Shown here: positions 45,274 to 52,062 of the stretch, in pieces
How the letters are laid out: each line of letters begins with the position of its first letter
Numbering within the stretch: position 1 is the stretch's first letter
Source: Butyrivibrio sp.
GTDB taxonomy: Bacteria; Bacillota; Clostridia; Lachnospirales; Lachnospiraceae
Direction: 5' to 3'
Length of the DNA: 52,959 nt
NCBI GenBank assembly: GCA_015056565.1
Contig: SVGB01000015.1
Coordinates: 31,988 to 84,946 of the forward strand
Position numbers and translations under genes: made by a program
Notes under the pieces: generated by a model
Told to the model about the DNA's origin: nothing
What the model saw: only the letters and a program-made list of their open reading frames with translations
The model's database searches: none

Positions 45274-45313
45274 AAAAAAAGCACCCCAAACCGAATCTTT
45301 CAGTTTGGGATGC
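45274..45313 (-). terminator. Intrinsic terminator after the 374-aa gene
   Basis: On the minus strand GGCATCCCAAAC pairs with GTTTGGGGTGC (one G-U pair) and is followed by seven T. It lies 24 bases after the stop codon, separating this gene from the SHOCT/recombinase unit. Confidence 0.85.
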
Positions 45314-45336
45314 CTCCATTTCTTCTATCTTGACAG

Positions 45337-46461
45337 TTATTTATCGTCCCCATCATATGAAAACTCACTTGCCGGAAGTCCAACCTTCTCACGAAGTTCA
45401 TTTATTTCTTCAATTGGAACAAGCTGAAATTTTGTCTTACGCCCATTATAATCAGCGGTAATATACCACTTGCCCTCAATCAGTTCTCTCGCCAGATTTA
45501 GCTTCATACGAAACTCACTGGCATCTGCAAATTGTTCCAAAAAAGCTACAGTATTCTCATAAGTCGTGCATACATCCGGATCCTCAAGGATATATATAAG
45601 ATAATCCGCGTTGATACAATGCGCTCCCGCATAATTTAGTAGTCTCTCAATATGGGTGTTATGATATTCAGAATTCATAGCATACATCATAAGTTTTTCC
45701 TGATTAGTAAGCTTGCCAGACTCCATTATTTTATTGAGAGAAATAAATCTGTTATGCAATATTTTATCCCGTTCCCGTTGTCTTTCTGTCTTTCTATCTC
45801 CATGTCCGGGAAATAGTTGTCCGACGCGAGCTTCCGTCTCTTTTACTTTTGCATTGTCGTTAATACGCTTCTTAAAGAACCTGGAAGTCCCCACCGTCTT
45901 CATTATACGAAGGGCATGATTCCTCTCGGTAAGCTCATGACCGGGTTCAAATCCGGTATCAGAATCATCTGTTGGAAGTTCCTCATAAAAAGAATCCAGT
46001 TCTCCACCATACTTAGCCACACATTTGTCCACATCAAGCAGTTCTTCCGGATCTACCAAAAATGTCTCATCAGACGCATGCACTTTCGGACCAACTTTGA
46101 TACTGGAAGCCACCAACACTTTTCGCTCCAACTCTGCTCGAACCTCGTTTAAGGCGTTTTCCTGGATCTTCTCCTGTAACTCCCTGATTGTCTGTCTCTG
46201 CTCCACGCCAAGCAGTTTTGCCAATTCATCAACAAACAGTGAAGCGGCTTTCCGGTCGTAAATGATTTTCTCTCCATCAAGCGATATAAACGGTGCTCCG
46301 CCTTCAATCAACTTAAGCCGTCTCGAAAGGCTTCCGGTCTTAATGCCTTTTTCATTTACCAGATAGTCCTTCAGCTGATCCAAGGTCACCTCCTTAGTCG
46401 ATGTGAGATACTCATAAACCTCCGGGTAATTTTGTATTGTTTCTAAAAGACGTATATCCAT
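45337..46461 (-). CDS. Hypothetical protein, 374 aa, possible winged-helix N-terminus
   Basis: I do not recognise the family. Residues ~10-75 (EYLTSTKEVTLDQLKDYLVN, IKTGSLSRRLKLIEGGAPFI) could form a winged helix. A helical, charged region (~75-115) and a GHGDRKTERQRERDKILHNR segment follow. The C-terminal third contains YLIYILEDPDVCTTYENTVA and a short beta part WYITADYNGRKTKFQLVPIE. The ATG at 46459-46461 has AGGAGG seven bases upstream, so a longer reading to 46500 is dropped. It has its own terminator. The motif shared with the recombinase unit upstream suggests a regulatory tie. Confidence 0.72.
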   Translation of the reverse strand: MDIRLLETIQNYPEVYEYLTSTKEVTLDQLKDYLVNEKGIKTGSLSRRLKLIEGGAPFISLDGEKIIYDRKAASLFVDELAKLLGVEQRQTIRELQEKIQENALNEVRAELERKVLVASSIKVGPKVHASDETFLVDPEELLDVDKCVAKYGGELDSFYEELPTDDSDTGFEPGHELTERNHALRIMKTVGTSRFFKKRINDNAKVKETEARVGQLFPGHGDRKTERQRERDKILHNRFISLNKIMESGKLTNQEKLMMYAMNSEYHNTHIERLLNYAGAHCINADYLIYILEDPDVCTTYENTVAFLEQFADASEFRMKLNLARELIEGKWYITADYNGRKTKFQLVPIEEINELREKVGLPASEFSYDGDDK

Positions 46462-46503
46462 TTGTATCCCTCCTATTCTTGATTTTGTTTCCGTCTTCAA
46501 AAG

Positions 46504-46538
46504 TTATGTGGGACACCTATACACCTAATCCGAAACAA
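46504..46538 (-). repeat. Shared upstream motif, copy B
   Basis: On the minus strand: TTGTTTCGGATTAGG, eight bases, TGTCCCACATA; 25 of the 26 positions outside the variable centre equal copy A (45231-45266). It ends about 43 bases before the 374-aa gene start. Confidence 0.6.
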
Positions 46539-46810
46539 TATGTAAAATAAATTTTCTCCGCCCCTCGGAATAACAAAAAAACTACCTCTAAAAAATGCAC
46601 GGGCTTATTTCCGGTATTACGTACCACAAATCCACATTTTACAAGCTATTCCGCATCACGGAAGTCACACAAAATCATAAGAAAAAAGATAACAGGATAC
46701 GCAAAAAGTTGCAGGTACTTTTTACTCCGCAGGTCGGATACCTATGGCATCCGAACAAGGGAGCCCCCTATAACCCCGTCTAGTTGCCACAACCAGTACA
46801 AAAAAAGAAA

Positions 46811-46866
46811 AGTGACGTCAAAACGACGTCACTCAAATTCCCGGCCGACGTCAAAATGACGTCATA
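46811..46866 (-). terminator. GACGTC hairpin array ending the kptA operon
   Basis: Four GACGTC palindromes (46814, 46825, 46847 and 46858) are spaced 11, 22 and 11 bp. The left pair sits in a perfect hairpin, AGTGACGTC-GTTTT-GACGTCACT, followed on the minus strand by a T-rich tract, so it works as an intrinsic terminator. The right pair forms a weaker second hairpin. The helical spacing also suits a protein-binding array. Confidence 0.75.
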
Positions 46867-46890
46867 TCCTCTATTCTGTCCACATATCTA

Positions 46891-47427
46891 CTATTGTTTC
46901 TCCAAGTATTCTACTGGCACGCTTTTCGCAAGCCACACACCATTGACAGACTTGTAAAAAACAAATCCATCCTTATACATCGCCCGGCTTTTAACCCGGT
47001 AAATTATCGGTTTACCATGTCTGCTCCCCACTTTTACGGCAGTATCACTATCTTCCGACAGGTGCACATAAAGGCGGGACTTTGGTATAAGCCCCTGTCT
47101 ATCAATGGATTCCATATATTTCTCACCACTTCCATGATATAAATAATCCGGAGGAACAACCTCTTCAAGTTCCACATCTACAGGGATGGAATGCCCCTGA
47201 TTCGCCCTTAATAATGTCATATCCTCATTAAAAGAATATCGCTGCTTCTCATCCTCTGCTACTATCTTCTGTAAAAACTTCATGTCAATAGCTGTCCCGG
47301 CACGGTTCATTCCATCCAGCAGGTCCTCTACATTCGCCCAGCCATGCTCATCAAGCGTAATCCCAATTGCTTCGGGTTTATGCCGCAGAATCAGGCTTAT
47401 AAATTTGCTCGTATCTTTTTCAGTCAT
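46891..47427 (-). CDS. kptA: RNA 2'-phosphotransferase Tpt1/KptA family
   Basis: A 178-residue KptA. The family transfers an internal RNA 2'-phosphate to NAD+, releasing nicotinamide and ADP-ribose 1'',2''-cyclic phosphate; some members also ADP-ribosylate 5'-phosphate ends of RNA or DNA (established). The catalytic tetrad is intact: Arg15 and His16 in LILRHKPE, Arg74 in LLRANQGHS, and Arg118 in KSRLYVHLSED. YLYHGS and SRHGKPIIYRV are further conserved parts. It starts 15 bases after the helicase stop and ends at the operon terminator. Bacteria have no known tRNA splicing step needing it, so a role within this defence-like operon is an attractive inference. Confidence 0.93.
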   Translation of the reverse strand: MTEKDTSKFISLILRHKPEAIGITLDEHGWANVEDLLDGMNRAGTAIDMKFLQKIVAEDEKQRYSFNEDMTLLRANQGHSIPVDVELEEVVPPDYLYHGSGEKYMESIDRQGLIPKSRLYVHLSEDSDTAVKVGSRHGKPIIYRVKSRAMYKDGFVFYKSVNGVWLAKSVPVEYLEKQ

Positions 47428-47442
47428 CTCATTCGCCTTTTT

Positions 47443-49950
47443 TTAATCTTCACGGAATGAATCATCTTCAAATATACGGTCCAGTTCACTGTTGCTTGTT
47501 ATTGCGCGTACCTTATTTCTTATCTCAAGTTTGGATAAATCTAATCTGTAAAAATGATTCTTACCGTCAACTCCGTTTTTCTTTCTGATAAGCTGTATCC
47601 TACCGAACTTATCCCAGTGCTTTTCTGCAAATTCTGCCAGCCCTACAGCCTTGGCACAATTATCTTTACGACTGTCATCATGGGGTTCCAAAATATCAAA
47701 TATATACCCATGTGCATCAACCCTCACTACTACAAGATCCGGATACATCGGTGTATAAACGCCATCTACCTTATACGGAATTTCCAGCGCCCATTTCTTA
47801 CGATCAACATTTCTGAGCCAGCATACTATTCCATTATCCAGTTCTTCCCGAATAAGTCCGTCTTCCCAGGTGTTAAGGCTTGTCTCAAAGGAACCATTCT
47901 CATCAACAAACATATGGCGCTCATATTTCACTACATCATCTGTCTTTGAAAAATCCACCGACTCGGGAAGCTGCCATGGAACTGCAACCGGCTCAACTGA
48001 GGAAGATGTAAGTCTGGAGTAGACCTGTTTTCTATTTTCTGGAAGTGCGGCAATCTTTCTCTTTTCAGTTTCATACATACCTGTAAAGAGCTTATTAGCA
48101 TATTCTGAAAGTCGTTCTCTTGCGTCTGTGTTCTGTGCAAAGACAATGACTTCAATCTGCACGTCATTTTTATCCTTGGCAGCGTTTTTTACCCAATAAG
48201 CTGTATTCAAACCTTCCCCGAGCATCTTTCCTGCCTGGTCAAAGTGCCTCTGTATGTCAAAATCCGTTACCTGAACCTGTTCCGTAGAATCATCATAGAT
48301 ATATGCGTTATCACCGTAGTCAAAAGTAAAGGTTCCCATCTGGAAACCGGTTATTGCTTCCGCTCTTTTATCAAACTCTCCGGCGTCTTTCATTGCCTGA
48401 ATCTCTTCAGACATTTTTGATACCATAGCCTTCTGAGTATTATCAAGTGCCTGGAGATCTACTCCATCCATAGTCAGTGCCCTAGACATCTGCATTGCCA
48501 GCTTTACAGACGGCTGTTTACGGACTGAATCTATATTGTATGTAACCAGATCAGTCATTGCAGAAAAGACATCCGCATATTCCGGATTTCTCTGCAATGT
48601 AACCAATTCCCTTTGTGTTCCAATTTCTGCGGGGGTTACAGCATCATTATCACGCAGGGCCTTTATCACTTCTTTAACCGTATCTTCATTGAAATACGGC
48701 AGGAAGAGACTTACATTGTTCAGCTCCGCATCGCTCTGAATCCTTCTGGCAAGCGGGGTCCTGATCATTCGTCCAAGGAGCTGCGCAATGTATGTGTAAT
48801 CCTGTGCCGACCTGAACGACATCATAGTCTCAGCTCTCGGGCAGTCCCAGCCTGTTGAGAGATTCATCTTGAAAAAAACGACCTTAATGTCATGATCTTC
48901 TTCGATTCTTGATGCATCAATCTGACGAATCTGAACGCCATGGTAATTCAGATTTCCGCGGTCATTAAATGTATGAACGATTTCGCCTGGCAGGAGCTGC
49001 CTTCCAAGTGCGTCGCAAATATATCCTACGCATACATCCATATCTGTCTGAGTCACTTCATGATCATTGCCATCCTCAACCTGTATAACCAGTATAGGAT
49101 CAACGGACTTCTCGCCTTCTGCCGAACAGTACGCTTCCCAACGTGAACATTTATTTTTCCAGTTTGCAATGGCGCTTTTAAGGACTGACATATTCGCCAT
49201 GAGTGCCATTTCGGGATAATGAATGATGATCTTATCTTTCAACAGTCCAGACTCCCTGACATCCTCAGGAGGAACATTTACCTTTTGTATCGTGGAATCA
49301 GTTCCTTCGATCAGGGCATTGAATCTCTGCGGGGTTGCGGTAACGCCTATTATCAGAGGCATCATGCAAAGGCCATCCTCCGGACTCCCCTTTATAAATT
49401 TCTGCATGATGGACTGGGCCTTTTTACTTTCTCTTTCAGATGTCTGTGTTCCTCTATGCGCCTCATCTATTATCATATAAAGCTTTTTGGGGTATTTCTT
49501 TGCTGTATTTGTAATCGTCTCCCAGATAGAATAAGTACGTTTATCAGATGCAGCAGTCAAGAGCTTATCAGATCCCAATTTCTGTGTATTAAGGAAATAT
49601 ATATGACCGTTTTCAAGACTCTCTGCACTAAAATTGGAGTCTATGGTTACCAGGTCACGTACCTTAAGCTTATCTGACTGGCTCTCAATCTTGAGCCTTG
49701 TCTGCTCATTTAGTTCCGGCGAATCAGAAAGCCATATAAAAATCGAATCAGGTTCAGAGATTCTATCGGCATTTCCGTATAACACATCCTCAAACAATGC
49801 CGTCATTATCACAGTCTTACCGGCTCCTGTCGGGGCCGAAAAGGAGATAACCTGAGGATCCTGATCGCTCCACAGCATATGTGCTTTGTCTATTTTTCTA
49901 TTCAGGTCATCAAGGGCCTGTTCCTGAAAGGGAAATAATCCTACTCTCAT
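47443..49950 (-). CDS. Type III restriction Res-like DEAD/DEAH helicase
   Basis: An 835-residue SF2 helicase. Walker A is APTGAGKT (39-46), motif II is DEAH (162-165), motif III is TATP (204-207), and motif VI lies in QLLGRMIRTPLARR. These match Res subunits of type III restriction systems. The C-terminal part where the PD-(D/E)XK nuclease is expected reads YPDLVVVRVDAHGYIFDILE followed by PH, so the usual Glu-x-Lys is Glu-Pro-His (755-757). Cleavage may be altered or absent. The family ending KAVGLAEFAEKHW follows. Its ATG overlaps the methyltransferase stop by four bases. Confidence 0.92.
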   Translation of the reverse strand: MRVGLFPFQEQALDDLNRKIDKAHMLWSDQDPQVISFSAPTGAGKTVIMTALFEDVLYGNADRISEPDSIFIWLSDSPELNEQTRLKIESQSDKLKVRDLVTIDSNFSAESLENGHIYFLNTQKLGSDKLLTAASDKRTYSIWETITNTAKKYPKKLYMIIDEAHRGTQTSERESKKAQSIMQKFIKGSPEDGLCMMPLIIGVTATPQRFNALIEGTDSTIQKVNVPPEDVRESGLLKDKIIIHYPEMALMANMSVLKSAIANWKNKCSRWEAYCSAEGEKSVDPILVIQVEDGNDHEVTQTDMDVCVGYICDALGRQLLPGEIVHTFNDRGNLNYHGVQIRQIDASRIEEDHDIKVVFFKMNLSTGWDCPRAETMMSFRSAQDYTYIAQLLGRMIRTPLARRIQSDAELNNVSLFLPYFNEDTVKEVIKALRDNDAVTPAEIGTQRELVTLQRNPEYADVFSAMTDLVTYNIDSVRKQPSVKLAMQMSRALTMDGVDLQALDNTQKAMVSKMSEEIQAMKDAGEFDKRAEAITGFQMGTFTFDYGDNAYIYDDSTEQVQVTDFDIQRHFDQAGKMLGEGLNTAYWVKNAAKDKNDVQIEVIVFAQNTDARERLSEYANKLFTGMYETEKRKIAALPENRKQVYSRLTSSSVEPVAVPWQLPESVDFSKTDDVVKYERHMFVDENGSFETSLNTWEDGLIREELDNGIVCWLRNVDRKKWALEIPYKVDGVYTPMYPDLVVVRVDAHGYIFDILEPHDDSRKDNCAKAVGLAEFAEKHWDKFGRIQLIRKKNGVDGKNHFYRLDLSKLEIRNKVRAITSNSELDRIFEDDSFRED

Positions 49951-52058
49951 GATCTCGCTCTCCTGCTTCCTATTACAAAATTATCGATATAATCTCTGTA
50001 CAGCTGATAGGTATTGTCGATACCAATATCTGCTGTCATTTCGTGAAACGCGCTTTCGGAATTTGTGACTAAATATACTGTATCTATAGAATCCTGCTTT
50101 CTTACTTCGCTTGCAAATGCCGCATAGGCTGACTCTCTGACAAGAACAGCAAAATGATTCTCCGGAAGCACCAGCATATCCGGTTCTTCAGTCTCAATAT
50201 CAGGACGCTTGCCGATAGCTCCTGCTTTCATCCAGAGTAGCGGAAGAATTTCCTTAAATTGAGTTCCAAGAGAAACCATATCTTTATCAAGAAAGCCTAG
50301 CCTGAAATACTCACAATTACTTTCAAACCCCTGTGCCATCGGTCGTTCATTATTTTCTTCATCAAAGGCAAAATAATTTCCCTCTATATCTGTCCCGTCT
50401 GGACTTTTCCCCGATATCGTGCTCACTGTACGAGGCCATGTAACAGAACGACATATTCCATGTTTTTCCCACTCAACACTTCCGGGAGTAAGTCCTGCTT
50501 TAGTAAATGCCTTGTGCTGCTTCTTTGAAATTTCGTTATTAGTTACAAGTATGCACCTCCTGTTGCCGCCATCCTGATCATTCAGCAGATTAACAGCATT
50601 GAAAGTTGTTCCGCTTCCTGCAAAGAAATCAAGTATCAAAGAATTTTCATTTGTACATGCCCGCAGTACTTCTGTTATAAGCGTTAAAGGTTTAGGATAC
50701 GGAAAATCCTTATTGCCCATAATTGCCTCTATTTGACCAGACCCCTTTGTCGTATAAAATTCCTTTTCTGTCCAAATTGTAGGAATATCACTTCCTTCAC
50801 TCATATAGGAATCCAAGATATATGTTCCGTTAATCTCATCTCTTCCTTTAGGGACTACTTCTCCGCTCTTTATCTTTTTTATTATGCCAGCAGACAAGTA
50901 TTGAATGCCAAATTCATTTGGATTTTTCCCAGGGATCTGCTTAATTACATTAATATGTCCCTTCTTTACATCTCCCATAAATCTGGAAGGAATCAAACGC
51001 CAGATACACGGCAACCCCTTCTTACTAATCGGCCATACAGCAGTAGCTCCTTCAGGCACATCATCTGTATGATAAATAAAATCACCTAATGGGCCAGTAT
51101 ATTCACCTGTGTCCACTAATTCCTGTAATGACTTACCACAGCCCAAAATTTTTCCCGTTTCACGATCTATAAATATCGGATAAACTTGATTCGGTCGTTC
51201 TTCCTGAGAAAATGTAGCTAATGTCATACCATGAAAAGGCGCATTCTTTTTTCCTCCGACAAAGTCCATGGGGTGTCCTTTAAAGTCCTTTGATGTAACA
51301 AAAACAAGGTATTCCTGTAAATAATTAAATCCTCCTGAGGGCTTCCCACCAGATGTCTGAACTGTAACAGGAACGACTTGCCTATCCGGGAACAATTCTT
51401 CACACAAAAGAACAAGTCTGTTAAGTTCTTGATAACCTATACTGATTACAAGAGTTCCCTTTTCTGTCAATAATCTCTGTGCAAGCACAAGCCTCTTTTT
51501 CATCATGGAAAGCCACATACTGTGAGCCCAACGGTCATTTGAGTCAACAAAAGCATCATTATATTTCCATTCATCATGATCTGTATTATACGGAGGGTCT
51601 ATGTAAATACAGTCAACCTTGTTGGCACACACATACTCCAGAACCTGAAGACCATGATAATTGTCAGCTTCTATAAGAATATGCCAAAGATTACTCCCCG
51701 GAGCTCTTTCAATTCTATCTATCGGCTGTAAGGTCGGATATATAGGCTCTCCGAATTCAGCTGTGACCACAAGATCATCAAGGTTGATTGTCTCATTCTC
51801 TCCGCTGATCTTATTACGGCATACAGCCTCCTTGTCAGAAACCTTCAACGCAATATATGTATCTCCAATATTACCTTTTCTTGCAACAGTGCTGCCTCTC
51901 TTTATCGGCAAGCCATAAAGAGGTGTGCACTCCGGAAGATGTTCCTCAAATACAAGTCCAAATTTCTTATGTTCTGTAAGGCGATCGATTTCCTGCTCCA
52001 GTCTCTTTCTGAGCGCCGGATCTTCTACCTGACGTAATAATTCATGAATCGCTGCCAT
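49947..52058 (-). CDS. Site-specific DNA methyltransferase (adenine N6/N4 type, type III Mod-like)
   Basis: A 703-residue beta-class methyltransferase: motif IV DPPYN (154-158) comes before the AdoMet motif I FAGSGTT (479-485). The unusually long interval (about 320 residues) would hold the target-recognition domain. The N-terminal ~130 residues (LLRQVEDPALRKRLEQEIDR) are helical. The C-terminal ~150 residues lie beyond the catalytic core. It should modify adenine in a short asymmetric site and protect host DNA from the coupled Res-like helicase. GAGG precedes the ATG. It starts four bases after the DUF2326 gene stop. Confidence 0.93.
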   Translation of the reverse strand: MAAIHELLRQVEDPALRKRLEQEIDRLTEHKKFGLVFEEHLPECTPLYGLPIKRGSTVARKGNIGDTYIALKVSDKEAVCRNKISGENETINLDDLVVTAEFGEPIYPTLQPIDRIERAPGSNLWHILIEADNYHGLQVLEYVCANKVDCIYIDPPYNTDHDEWKYNDAFVDSNDRWAHSMWLSMMKKRLVLAQRLLTEKGTLVISIGYQELNRLVLLCEELFPDRQVVPVTVQTSGGKPSGGFNYLQEYLVFVTSKDFKGHPMDFVGGKKNAPFHGMTLATFSQEERPNQVYPIFIDRETGKILGCGKSLQELVDTGEYTGPLGDFIYHTDDVPEGATAVWPISKKGLPCIWRLIPSRFMGDVKKGHINVIKQIPGKNPNEFGIQYLSAGIIKKIKSGEVVPKGRDEINGTYILDSYMSEGSDIPTIWTEKEFYTTKGSGQIEAIMGNKDFPYPKPLTLITEVLRACTNENSLILDFFAGSGTTFNAVNLLNDQDGGNRRCILVTNNEISKKQHKAFTKAGLTPGSVEWEKHGICRSVTWPRTVSTISGKSPDGTDIEGNYFAFDEENNERPMAQGFESNCEYFRLGFLDKDMVSLGTQFKEILPLLWMKAGAIGKRPDIETEEPDMLVLPENHFAVLVRESAYAAFASEVRKQDSIDTVYLVTNSESAFHEMTADIGIDNTYQLYRDYIDNFVIGSRRARS

Positions 52059-52062
52059 TATA

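Larger units (their letters stand above)
46462..46890. other. Gene-free structured region between the 374-aa gene and kptA
   Basis: This 429-base stretch has no convincing gene. It contains the shared motif copy B (46504-46538) and three short hairpins: GGTA/TACC (46613-46625), AAAAAGT/ACTTTTT (46703-46723) and a 9-bp TCGGATACC stem (46734-46754). A G/C-run block, GGGAGCCCCCTATAACCCCG, lies at 46760-46779, and the GACGTC array at 46811-46866. The hairpins next to the G/C block could be a transfer origin or a small RNA, but no relaxase is in view. Confidence 0.5.

Noticed and set aside
46595..46783. A 62-codon plus-strand reading frame in the gap between kptA and the 374-aa gene
   Set aside because: It has no ribosome binding site, no family resemblance, lies opposite to all neighbours, and runs through hairpins and G/C runs; treated as chance.
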